Of a stretch of 26,492 nucleotides of DNA, positions 1-6,081 are shown piece after piece. Below the pieces are notes generated by a model. The model was not told the origin of the DNA. It ran no database searches and was given only the letters and a program-made list of their open reading frames with translations. The stretch is from JBBRWV01 sp038248985 (lineage in GTDB: Bacteria > Planctomycetota > Phycisphaerae > WQYP01): the NCBI GenBank assembly GCA_038248985.1, contig JBBRWV010000038.1:1-26492 (forward strand), given 5' to 3'. The position numbers and the translations under genes are program-made. Each line of letters opens with the position of its first letter. Position 1 is the stretch's first letter.

Positions 1-29
1 CCCTTTACTACCCCCTTACACCCCTTCCA

Positions 30-377
30 TCACCCCTTCGGACCCGCCGCCACCCCATCGCGCGCGGCCAATGCCGCCGCATGTTTGGCCGCCGCATCCG
101 CCATCTTGGCCTTCATCAAACGTCCCACCTTAAACTTCACCGTCCGCTTGCTCGGCACCGTCACCCGCTCCAGCGTCTTGGGATTCTGCGCCACCCGCGC
201 CGCCCGCACTTTGCATTCAAAAACCCCAAAGTCCCGGAACTCCAGCCGATTGCTCCGGCCCAGCTCCAAAATGACCTCATCCAAAAACGCCTGCGTCACC
301 CGCTTGACCGTAACTCGTTTAACGTTCAAGGTTTCCGCAATGCGGTCCACAAGTTCTTTCTTGGTGATAGTTGCCAT
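30..377 (-). CDS. HU/IHF-family DNA-binding protein
   Basis: Small basic nucleoid protein expected to bind and bend DNA as a dimer in the cytoplasm. The 115-residue product starts MATITKKELVDRIAE and carries the HU/IHF arm region RDFGVFECKVRAARVAQNP followed by PSKRTVKFKVGRLMK, which fits the family well. After the usual ~90-residue core there is an Ala/Lys-rich tail (AAAKHAAALAARDG), a modest extension of the kind seen in some HU proteins. I chose the ATG at 377: an AGGAAAAGGAAAA purine run sits just upstream, and the family homology begins there. The frame stays open to 434, but that stretch lacks homology and contains a hairpin. The next gene on the same strand ends about 240 bases upstream, so it probably has its own promoter. 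HU versus IHF subtype cannot be decided by eye. Confidence 0.93.
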   Translation of the reverse strand: MATITKKELVDRIAETLNVKRVTVKRVTQAFLDEVILELGRSNRLEFRDFGVFECKVRAARVAQNPKTLERVTVPSKRTVKFKVGRLMKAKMADAAAKHAAALAARDGVAAGPKG

Positions 378-389
378 GTTTTTCCTTTT

Positions 390-405
390 CCTGTCCCCGG
401 ACAGG
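390..405 (-). promoter_or_regulatory. 7-bp perfect hairpin next to the HU ribosome binding site
   Basis: The arms CCTGTCC and GGACAGG are separated by two bases and lie just upstream of the purine-rich ribosome binding site of the HU gene. It could be a dyad operator or a 5' UTR hairpin limiting translation. Only the symmetry is seen; the function is inferred. Confidence 0.35.
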
Positions 406-619
406 ACCGATGAGTTGATCCCCCGCACATTCACAAATCCGCTAGCCGCAATTACCGGGGAAGGTAATCACTTAAATTCCAGCGAATTCTCATGAACAGC
501 GAGTATCCCTACATCATGCTCTGCAAATCGCCTGTCGTCAAGATGTGATTTACAAACGACTTCTGTAAATTTCCCAATTCCCCCTCCCCCTTTCCAGTCA
601 CCACCAAAAAAGTTCGCCA

Positions 620-1015
620 TCACGGAAACGTTACGCCTTCCCGCACCACGTATCGCGTTCGCCAACCCGAATTCCCCGGCGTCGAAATCTGCTGCGCATC
701 ATATGTATATTCCCTAAACGCTGATACCCCACCCACTTGCAACGGCCCATACGCCACCCGCTCAAACCGCGGCGCGTACAACGCCAGCGCATCCGACGAT
801 GGCAAAACATCCGACGCCAACACATAGCTGTTCCCCCCATCTCCTGCCCGCTGATACTGCGCCGCAAATGGCACCAACAATGGATACTCCGGCGTCAACA
901 GATAAGCCGTCCGATGAGCTTGACCGCTCTCACAACCCCCCATGCCCCCCACCAAAAGCACCGCCCACACAACTGCCGCGGCCAATCGGACAAAATAGTC
1001 ATAACGCATTCTCAT
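620..1015 (-). CDS. small putative lipoprotein, unknown function
   Basis: I do not recognise the family. The 131-residue product begins MRMRYDYF and has a hydrophobic stretch (LAAAVVWAVLLVGG) ending in GMGGC, an imperfect lipobox with Cys28. A lipid-anchored, exported protein is therefore likely. The remaining ~100 residues are Tyr- and Val-rich, without recognisable motifs (for example AYLLTPEYPLLVPFAAQY and VGGVSAFREYTYDAQQ), and have the alternating look of a small beta-rich domain. The ATG at 1015 is chosen because AAGG lies 8-11 bases upstream and the signal-like sequence starts there. The frame is open further up to 1117 but reads as arginine/glycine-rich noise. It lies divergent from the porin gene across a 465-base control region. 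Confidence 0.6.
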   Translation of the reverse strand: MRMRYDYFVRLAAAVVWAVLLVGGMGGCESGQAHRTAYLLTPEYPLLVPFAAQYQRAGDGGNSYVLASDVLPSSDALALYAPRFERVAYGPLQVGGVSAFREYTYDAQQISTPGNSGWRTRYVVREGVTFP

Positions 1016-1286
1016 GCCAGACCTTACGCAAGTCTCGTGCCGCAACCCATCCGCCTTCCGTCCGGAAATCGTTGATCCCGCAACGCTCACAACGGACACC
1101 CTTACCTGCCTTACCACTTCCTGCGGCAGATCTGCAACACCCCAGCCCTCTCCCTGTGGATTCTATGCCACATGCCTCCCCATCCACACCCTCTCCCGCA
1201 ACCCAGCCCTTTTTGTGTAAAGTGACACTTTTTAATTACCTATTAAATTGATATGTATTCGGCCTAAAAAATTCAAATATCTCGTA

Positions 1287-1315
1287 TTGACAGCCATTTT
1301 TAATACTAGTATTCT
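1287..1315 (+). promoter_or_regulatory. sigma70-type promoter of the porin gene
   Basis: A perfect -35 TTGACA (1287-1292), a 17-base spacer and a -10 TATTCT (1310-1315, four of six consensus bases) sit in an AT-rich stretch. The expected start near 1322 gives an untranslated leader of about 160 bases before the porin ATG at 1481. Confidence 0.65.
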
Positions 1316-1330
1316 TGTAGGAATAAGGGC

Positions 1331-1380
1331 GATCGTAACGAATACCTTAACACTTATTAAGCGTATTCCTTAATGCGATC
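1331..1380 (+). promoter_or_regulatory. nested imperfect inverted repeat just after the porin promoter
   Basis: Outer arms GATCG (from 1331) and CGATC (to 1380) enclose GAATAC (1340-1345) and GTATTC (1363-1368), which enclose CTTAA and TTAAG. Three nested symmetric pairs share one approximate centre. The position right after the predicted start site suits an operator or a first leader hairpin. Only the symmetry is directly visible. Confidence 0.4.
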
Positions 1381-1404
1381 CTCATATAAAACCGCTACTT
1401 TGCC

Positions 1405-1456
1405 GTTCCATGGGTGCAAGCGAAACCCAGCTACCGTAGCAACTGGCCATAGGAAC
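1405..1456 (+). promoter_or_regulatory. foldable element in the porin 5' leader
   Basis: GTTCCATGG (1405-1413) can pair with CCATAGGAAC (1447-1456) through nine pairs with one bulged A. It would enclose smaller competing pairings: GGGT/ACCC, and GCTAC near 1394 with GTAGC at 1436-1440. The ribosome binding site GGAGG follows about a dozen bases later, after a U-rich run. Mutually exclusive pairings ahead of a ribosome binding site are typical of cis-regulatory RNA. I could not match it to a known riboswitch class. Confidence 0.35.
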
Positions 1457-1480
1457 TTTTTATTTTTGGAGGCATCGTCC

Positions 1481-3016
1481 ATGCAGAGTCGCCACAACAC
1501 GCCCCGTAAATCCCGCCAACTCACGCTCGCCACGGCACTTATAGCTGTCGCGTGCAGCACATCGGCCTTCGCCGCCGACACCCCCGACGCCGACCTGAAA
1601 ACCCAAATTCAGGAATTGCAGTCCAAAGTCTCCCAACTCCAATCCCAGCAAAACGAAAACTGGCTGACCACCGAACGCGCCAACCAGATCAAATCCCTCG
1701 TCAAAGAAGTCATCGCTGATTCCAAAACCCGCGGAAGTGACGGTCCTTCCGTAGGTTATGACAACGGCTTCTTCATCCAGAATTCGGACAAGTCCTTCAA
1801 ACTCGTCATCGGCGGTTTCGTGCAGGCACGCTATGAGTTTGCCCAACACAACGCCTACAACGGCCGAAGGATCCCCTCGCGCACTATCGCCACGGGTGTC
1901 ACCACCACCCCCAGCGACCCAATCAACTCCAACGGCTTCGACATCCGCCGCGCCCGCGTGAGTTTTTCAGGCAATGCGTTTTCCCCCGATATCACCTTCA
2001 AAATGGAAGGCGATTTCTACGGCGGTTCCGGCGGCTCGTTCACGGTGTCTGATGCCTTCGTCGGATATCGCTATTCCGATCTCCTCAAAGTCAAAGTCGG
2101 AGCCTTCAAAGTTCCTTTCGCAAAAGTGGAGCTCACCTCCGATACCGCCCTCTCCTTGATGGAACGCCCCGAAGTCTCCGCCCCCTTTGATCCCGTACGC
2201 GCCTTGGGCGTCAGCCTCTACGGCGATATCATCAAAGATAAATTCGCCTACGATATCAATGTCAACGACGGCAGCCGAAGCAACACCCTCCGGCAGGTGG
2301 ATGCCAGCGGTATCACCCCCAACCTCGACAACCGCCTCGCCTTCTACGCCCGCCTCCAATATGCCGGTGCCGGCAGCCTCAAAGACTTCACCGACGAAGC
2401 CGATTTCCGCAAAGGCACGGCCAGCAACGAATTCATCTGGATGCTCGGTGGAGCGGCGGGCTATGAATCGCAAAATTCCACCAATAATGGAATGTCTTCG
2501 CCGCAAACCACCACGACAGCCAACGGTCTCTCCACCAATAACTCCGCCGGCTTCACAAACTACACGCTCAACGGCGATATCTTCCGTGGCACCCTCGATT
2601 GGTCCGCCAAGTACCAGGGTTGGTCGGTCGTTACCGCCGCCTACTTCCAGCAGATCAACGCGAACCCGGGCAATACTTCATCAACCAGCTCCACTTCCAT
2701 ATCCACCGGTCCCACTGGTTACGGCGCAGCCAAGTCGTCATTCTTCCAACATGCCTATTACGGCCAGGTCGGATATATGGTCGTTCCGCAGAAACTTGAG
2801 CTCATCGGTCGTGCCGGCTTCCTCCTCACCGAGGGCGCTCCGAACATTGGTGAGTTCTATACCCTCGGCGCCGCTTACTACCTTTATGGCAATAGCGTCA
2901 AACTCAGCAGTGACATAACCTATTCGCCCGAAGCCGCTTACACCGATGCCTCCGCCAGCTTGCTGCAAAATACCAGCAATCTCTCGTATCGCCTGCAGCT
3001 CCAGGTGAAGTTCTAA
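1481..3016 (+). CDS. phosphate-selective porin O/P-type outer-membrane protein
   Basis: Outer-membrane beta-barrel of the OprO/OprP type, expected to let small, probably anionic solutes diffuse through. The 511-residue product has a signal peptide (basic start, hydrophobic ALIAVACSTSAFA, cleavage near residue 31). A short coiled coil follows (LKTQIQELQSKVSQLQSQQ, about residues 37-55), as in many porins tethered to the cell wall. The barrel then alternates aromatic and polar residues, with FKLVIGGFVQARYEF, GFDIRRARVSFSG and FKMEGDFYGG characteristic of the family. The protein ends YRLQLQVKF, a terminal Phe beta-signal for the BAM complex. The ATG at 1481 is preceded by GGAGG; the frame is open up to 1373 but that part is leader RNA. 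Phosphate specificity is not shown by the sequence. A strong terminator follows. Confidence 0.88.
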   Translation: MQSRHNTPRKSRQLTLATALIAVACSTSAFAADTPDADLKTQIQELQSKVSQLQSQQNENWLTTERANQIKSLVKEVIADSKTRGSDGPSVGYDNGFFIQNSDKSFKLVIGGFVQARYEFAQHNAYNGRRIPSRTIATGVTTTPSDPINSNGFDIRRARVSFSGNAFSPDITFKMEGDFYGGSGGSFTVSDAFVGYRYSDLLKVKVGAFKVPFAKVELTSDTALSLMERPEVSAPFDPVRALGVSLYGDIIKDKFAYDINVNDGSRSNTLRQVDASGITPNLDNRLAFYARLQYAGAGSLKDFTDEADFRKGTASNEFIWMLGGAAGYESQNSTNNGMSSPQTTTTANGLSTNNSAGFTNYTLNGDIFRGTLDWSAKYQGWSVVTAAYFQQINANPGNTSSTSSTSISTGPTGYGAAKSSFFQHAYYGQVGYMVVPQKLELIGRAGFLLTEGAPNIGEFYTLGAAYYLYGNSVKLSSDITYSPEAAYTDASASLLQNTSNLSYRLQLQVKF

Positions 3017-3056
3017 GCGGACGTGCCTTCGGCACTCACTCCGTGCGACCTATATG

Positions 3057-3090
3057 CCGAGGCTCCCTCACGGGAGCCTCGGTTATTTTT
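3057..3090 (+). terminator. rho-independent terminator after the porin gene
   Basis: A perfect 11-bp stem (CCGAGGCTCCC / GGGAGCCTCGG) with a TCAC loop is followed by TTATTTTT. A smaller hairpin GTGCC-TTC-GGCAC precedes it at 3023-3035. Confidence 0.92.
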
Positions 3091-3121
3091 GCATCCTGCG
3101 AAATGCCCCTGTCGCCGTCCC

Positions 3122-3625
3122 TCACCGCAACGCCCGCAAAACCTTCGGCCCATACAGTCCCACCAACGTTCCCGTCATCTTTTTATCCTCCAGCTCAATT
3201 GCGGCAATCGCCCCCTTCTTCATTTCCAGCCGACAAGCCACGCTCGCCCCAAAACACAGTGCCGCAATCCAGCCACTCAGGGTTGGCTCATGTCCCACCG
3301 CAACTATCGCCGGCGTCTTCTTCAACGCGCGCAATTCCTTCATAAACGCCTGCAAAGTGGGCCGGCTCAGCCCCAAGGCCTCCGTAATCGTCACCCTCAC
3401 GTCGATCTTCTGTCGCGCAAAGACTTCCTGCAAAATTCCTGCCGTCTGCCGCGCACGCAGCGCCGGGCTGCTGTAAATCTGCCTCACCTGCGGCGCCGTC
3501 TCGAGAAAGCCCGTGGCGGCCTTGCGGAATTTCGCGATTCCCTCCGACGTCAGTGGACGCTCCGCGTCCGCATTCTTTCCATCTCCCTCTGCCGCGACGG
3601 CATGTCGACATAAATACAGCATCAT
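3122..3625 (-). CDS. sixA: SixA-type histidine phosphatase
   Basis: Short histidine-phosphatase-superfamily enzyme. In E. coli, SixA removes phosphate from phosphohistidine on phosphotransfer proteins. The 167-residue product starts MMLYLCRHAVAAEGDG, with the catalytic Arg7-His8 pair at the N-terminus in place of the classical RHG. It continues with RPLTSEG, YSSPALRARQTA (second catalytic Arg) and VGHEPTLSGW (second catalytic His), the expected order for SixA. Length and motifs match the small SixA subgroup rather than phosphoglycerate mutase. The start codon overlaps the stop of the upstream yidD in an ATGA arrangement, indicating translational coupling. The actual substrate here is unknown; family members can be mis-annotated. 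Confidence 0.87.
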   Translation of the reverse strand: MMLYLCRHAVAAEGDGKNADAERPLTSEGIAKFRKAATGFLETAPQVRQIYSSPALRARQTAGILQEVFARQKIDVRVTITEALGLSRPTLQAFMKELRALKKTPAIVAVGHEPTLSGWIAALCFGASVACRLEMKKGAIAAIELEDKKMTGTLVGLYGPKVLRALR

Positions 3626-3951
3626 TGCTTGGATACTCCCGAATCACGTTTCATTATTTTCTCCGGATGACGCGCGTGCCCGGCACCAGTGCAGCAACCG
3701 TCACCACAATTTTCTTTCTCCGCGCGCCCCTCCACAGGATCGTACCCGCCCCTGGCCCACGGATGACAACGGCCAATGCGCCGCAACGTCATCCATCCTC
3801 CACGCCACGCGCCCCATTCCCGCAAGGCCTCCAAGCCATACGCACTGCACGTGGGCACATAGCGACAATTACCACCCAGCACTGGTCCCAGCGTCCAGCG
3901 ATACAGGTGGACTACGCCCAGGAAAAACAATTGTGCAGCACGTGCCATCAT
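3622..3951 (-). CDS. yidD: membrane protein insertion efficiency factor YidD
   Basis: Small membrane-associated protein that assists YidC-dependent membrane protein insertion. The 109-residue product has a hydrophobic N-terminus (AAQLFFLGVVHLYRWTLGPV) and the family signature: CRYVPTCSAYGLEAL, a Gly/Trp segment, then RRIGRCHPWARGGYDPV. The three conserved cysteines are present. After the signature there is an unusual ~35-residue Cys-containing tail (ENCGDGCCTG). Instead of the common rnpA-yidD-yidC context it sits directly before sixA with a 4-base overlap. Two adjacent ATGs (3951 and 3948) are possible starts. A TATACT box lies only eight bases upstream of the first, so the transcript may be nearly leaderless. 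Confidence 0.92.
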   Translation of the reverse strand: MMARAAQLFFLGVVHLYRWTLGPVLGGNCRYVPTCSAYGLEALREWGAWRGGWMTLRRIGRCHPWARGGYDPVEGRAEKENCGDGCCTGAGHARHPEKIMKRDSGVSKQ

Positions 3952-3959
3952 CCCCTGCT

Positions 3960-3965
3960 AGTATA
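3960..3965 (-). promoter_or_regulatory. -10 element close to the yidD start
   Basis: TATACT on the minus strand lies eight bases before the first yidD ATG. No good -35 is visible. Transcription from it would begin within a base or two of the start codon. Confidence 0.4.
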
Positions 3966-4031
3966 CCGTTTATCCAGCCTCCGATTTGTGTCGCGCAAGT
4001 AAAATTGTCCGCCCCCGGCAAGGAGAATCTC

Positions 4032-4298
4032 ATGAAAAAGCATCTATTCATCGCGTGTCTCGGTTTGCTGATGCTCAGCGCGCCCGCGGTACTGGCCGAC
4101 TTCTGCGCCAAGTGCGCGGACATGGGCTTTACCGCCGACATCGGCAAATGCACCAAGTGCGGCGAAGAAAAGACCACTTCAGGCAGTCACAAGCTCTGCC
4201 CGAATTGCTCCCAAAAAATCGGTCAATGTGAACACTGCGCCGCCACCCTTCCCAAGGCCCCACCCGCCAGCCAGCCCGCCACGGAACCCACGGAATAA
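4032..4298 (+). CDS. small exported cysteine-rich protein with four CxxC motifs
   Basis: I do not recognise a named family. The 88-residue product has a clear signal peptide (MKKHLFIACLGLLMLSAPAVLA, cleavage near residue 22). A compact domain follows with four CxxC pairs (FCAKC, KCTKC, LCPNC, QCEHC) spaced like two zinc-ribbon knuckles, then a Pro/Ala/Thr-rich tail (KAPPASQPATEPTE). A perfect AAGGAG six bases before the ATG supports the start. It probably binds a metal such as zinc in the periplasm or outside the cell, or it could be a redox or structural protein with disulfides. Zinc-ribbon-like domains are more usual in the cytoplasm. It is divergent from yidD and ends five bases from the convergent PqqD-domain gene. 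Confidence 0.8.
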   Translation: MKKHLFIACLGLLMLSAPAVLADFCAKCADMGFTADIGKCTKCGEEKTTSGSHKLCPNCSQKIGQCEHCAATLPKAPPASQPATEPTE

Positions 4299-4303
4299 AC
4301 TGC

Positions 4304-4720
4304 TCAGCGTTTGTGACGCGACTTGTTCCTGGCCTGGGGCGTTTTCGCCTGTGCTGCACGTTTCGCCACCAAGCCCGCCAGGTTTCGTTGCGTGAGCATT
4401 TTCAAAAATGCCAGAACCGATACTTCCGCCTCGCGGATGTTCAGGCGGTGCGTTGCCGCAAATTCCTCAATCAACGACTCCACCGTCCGCCGGCCATCAA
4501 TCCTGTCCCAGCACCACAACCCCAAGTCATCAAACTCGAACGACCGCTTGCTGGTCCCCGCATTCACCATCCGCCTGAGCAGCGTCGGCTTCAGCGGTGC
4601 CACCAGGCGCAGCGCCTGGCCCGTCCGCGATTCCTCTTTCACCAGTTGATTGCGCACCATCACCGCCGTCATCAATGCGCTGCGATCCGTCGGGGCCGGT
4701 TTCTTGAAAAAGCCAAACAT
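4304..4720 (-). CDS. PqqD-family peptide-binding protein (RRE-like)
   Basis: The 138-residue product contains a PqqD-like domain (roughly residues 55-120). Its core DDLGLWCWDRIDGRRTVE, followed by SLIEEFAATHRLN and helical AEVSVLAFLKML, matches the pattern in which a three-stranded sheet and helices hold a precursor peptide. In PQQ and other RiPP pathways such proteins deliver the peptide to a radical-SAM or other modifying enzyme. No PqqE-like radical-SAM enzyme or precursor peptide is seen nearby, so the partner is unknown. It has a basic N-terminal ~50-residue extension and a basic C-terminal tail (KTPQARNKSRHKR). No ribosome binding site is visible; a TACACT box eight bases upstream suggests a leaderless transcript. 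Confidence 0.75.
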   Translation of the reverse strand: MFGFFKKPAPTDRSALMTAVMVRNQLVKEESRTGQALRLVAPLKPTLLRRMVNAGTSKRSFEFDDLGLWCWDRIDGRRTVESLIEEFAATHRLNIREAEVSVLAFLKMLTQRNLAGLVAKRAAQAKTPQARNKSRHKR

Positions 4721-4956
4721 AGATGGAGAGTGTACCCCGGCCCGGTAACTCCGGCACGGCCCGCAGGGGCACGCCGTCCCCTTTTTCCAAACTTCCCCCG
4801 ACCTTTTTCAATTTGGATAAGCTGGGACCTCGCCCCGGCACGTCCCAAAACTTTTTTATCGTGTCGGACTGATAATGCCCCACACATCACCACAGAACTC
4901 AACCCTGCATCCGCATAGGATTTTCACTTAGCATTTGCCCATTCCCAACCATGTAG
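4721..4956. other. gene-free stretch left of the PEP-CTERM leader
   Basis: Apart from the -10 element of the minus-strand gene, I see no coding sequence or strong signal here. It forms the left half of a 505-base gene-free divergent region, 4721-5225. Confidence 0.5.
4729..4734 (-). promoter_or_regulatory. -10 element close to the PqqD-domain gene start
   Basis: TACACT on the minus strand lies eight bases before the ATG at 4720, with no Shine-Dalgarno between them. This fits leaderless initiation. No convincing -35 is seen. Confidence 0.35.
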
Positions 4957-5203
4957 TACATTAAAGGGGTCACAAACATGTGACAGGGATTCGTAAAGGG
5001 AAAGAGAGGCCCCTTCACGGCGAAGCTCGTTTCGCGAGCCGGAAAACTCCCGCGACAATGCAACACTCGGGTCCTCCGAGTGCGATTTCGATTCAGGACA
5101 CAAGTTGATTCTTGTGGCAAGTCCCGATGGGCCTTCGTCACACTCACGCGATTTTTTCGCACGCGGAAGTTCCGCGCGCTGTTTCTTTCGGGGCAGCCCC
5201 GAA
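4957..5203 (+). promoter_or_regulatory. long hairpin-rich leader upstream of the PEP-CTERM gene (candidate structured RNA)
   Basis: A weak promoter (TTGCCC at 4935-4940, TACATT at 4957-4962) would start a ~255-base leader. Perfect hairpins follow one another: GTCACA-AACA-TGTGAC (4969-4984); GCTCG-TTTCG-CGAGC (5025-5039); CACTCGG-GTCCT-CCGAGTG (5064-5082); CACAAG-TTGATT-CTTGTG (5099-5116); GCGA/TCGC (5148-5160); CGCGG/CCGCG (5162-5176); TTCGGGG-CAG-CCCCGAA (5187-5203). A longer pairing of AAGGGG (4964-4969) with CCCCTT (5010-5015) would compete with the first hairpin. The last hairpin ends ten bases before the GGAG ribosome binding site. There is no supported reading frame. No known riboswitch family is recognised. 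Confidence 0.5.
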
Positions 5204-5225
5204 TTCTTAGTTTGGAGAGAGAACC

Positions 5226-5993
5226 ATGAAGTCATTCCACGTCGCCCTCGTCGTCGCCATCCTCGGATCCTCGGGATCCGTCTTCGCCGATAACATCAGC
5301 AGCGGTAGCTCCGGCGTAGGTTTCCAAACCTTCGGCACACCCAACGAAAACGGCACCCCGTTCTGGGATCAGCAATCAATGGACGGAAGCCACAAAAACA
5401 TCGGCTATCTCGTCAACAGCGAATACGGATCGCTCCTGCCTTACTGGGGCAAGTCCGACGGCAAATTCGACAAGAGCTTCAGCTTCACCCGCGGCGCCTC
5501 CTCGGGTGATGTCTCCGGCCTCCTCAAAATTGAAATCGCCGGCTACCACAATCTCAATGAAGTCGGCTGGTACGAAGTCGGCAACACCAGCAACAAAAAC
5601 ACCATCTGGTCTGGGTCCGACGGTGCCGGCGTCGACGCACTCTTCAACCCCACCACCAACTGGGGCCTCTACATCATCAGCCCCGGCGGCACCTTCTACT
5701 CCGAAAGCGGCTACAACACCGGTACCAACGATGACAAGAAAAACCAGCACTTCGCGGTCTTCCTTGAATCCCCGCTCGCCAACTACGGCGACGGCTATGA
5801 AAAATACTACATTGGCGTCGAAGACTTGAAACTCGCCAACTCCGGCATCGAGAAGAGCGGCGACTACAACGATTTCGTCTTCACCATCCAGTCCGCTCCC
5901 GAAGTCGGTGGCGGCGATATCCCCGAGCCGGCCAGCTTGTCGGTTCTCGGTCTGGGCGCGGCGGCCCTCCTGATCCGTCGCCGCAAGGCCTAA
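5226..5993 (+). CDS. PEP-CTERM sorting-domain protein
   Basis: Exported surface protein of 255 residues. It has a signal peptide (KSFHVALVVAILGSSGSVFA, cleavage near residue 21) and a Gly/Ser/Asn/Tyr-rich mature domain. It ends in a tripartite sorting signal: IPEPASLS, a hydrophobic stretch, then RRRKA. Such signals are processed by an exosortase (XrtA/EpsH family); none is encoded here. The segment YYIGVEDLKLANSG with GDYNDFVFTI resembles the acidic DYND motif of DUF4114-like beta domains, which often bind calcium; that assignment is tentative. GGAG nine bases before the ATG supports the start. It has its own hairpin-rich leader and its own terminator, so it is a single-gene unit. Tyr and Asn content suggests a surface or matrix role; the ligand is unknown. 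Confidence 0.88.
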   Translation: MKSFHVALVVAILGSSGSVFADNISSGSSGVGFQTFGTPNENGTPFWDQQSMDGSHKNIGYLVNSEYGSLLPYWGKSDGKFDKSFSFTRGASSGDVSGLLKIEIAGYHNLNEVGWYEVGNTSNKNTIWSGSDGAGVDALFNPTTNWGLYIISPGGTFYSESGYNTGTNDDKKNQHFAVFLESPLANYGDGYEKYYIGVEDLKLANSGIEKSGDYNDFVFTIQSAPEVGGGDIPEPASLSVLGLGAAALLIRRRKA

Positions 5994-6031
5994 CCCACCC
6001 CGGATGACTCGTCTTGTCATGTGAATCGGCC

Positions 6032-6073
6032 CCGGTCGGTGAATGCAGCGTTCACCGACCGGCGGCTTTTTTT
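6032..6073 (+). terminator. terminator after the PEP-CTERM gene
   Basis: A perfect 12-bp stem (CCGGTCGGTGAA / TTCACCGACCGG) with a 7-base loop is followed by CGGC and seven T residues. It ends just before the convergent DUF1802 gene. Confidence 0.88.
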
Positions 6074-6081
6074 GGCGAGGC

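Larger units (their letters stand above)
1016..1480. other. gene-free control region between lipoprotein and porin genes
   Basis: From 1016 to about 1215 the sequence is C-rich with no gene I can support. From about 1215 to 1380 it is clearly AT-rich compared with the rest of the window and holds a promoter and nested inverted repeats. From about 1380 to 1480 it is a leader able to fold. No small reading frame here has a convincing ribosome binding site. Confidence 0.6.

Noticed and set aside
468..665. 65-codon minus-strand frame overlapping the end of the lipoprotein gene
   Set aside because: Composition is noise-like, and it overlaps a better supported gene.
1391..1456. Porin leader as a c-di-GMP-I (GEMM) riboswitch
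   Set aside because: Some GCAA- and GGCC-like pieces occur, but the order and stems do not fit the known core; kept only as an unclassified foldable leader.
1373..1480. 36-residue N-terminal extension of the porin
   Set aside because: The internal ATG at 1481 has a perfect GGAGG and directly starts a signal peptide; the extension would bury it.
5058..5108. 16-codon leader peptide (ATG to TGA) in the PEP-CTERM leader
   Set aside because: No ribosome binding site and no run of regulatory codons.
4924..5235. 103-codon minus-strand frame in the PEP-CTERM leader
   Set aside because: No homology or ribosome binding site, and it coincides with the hairpin cluster, which better explains the region.
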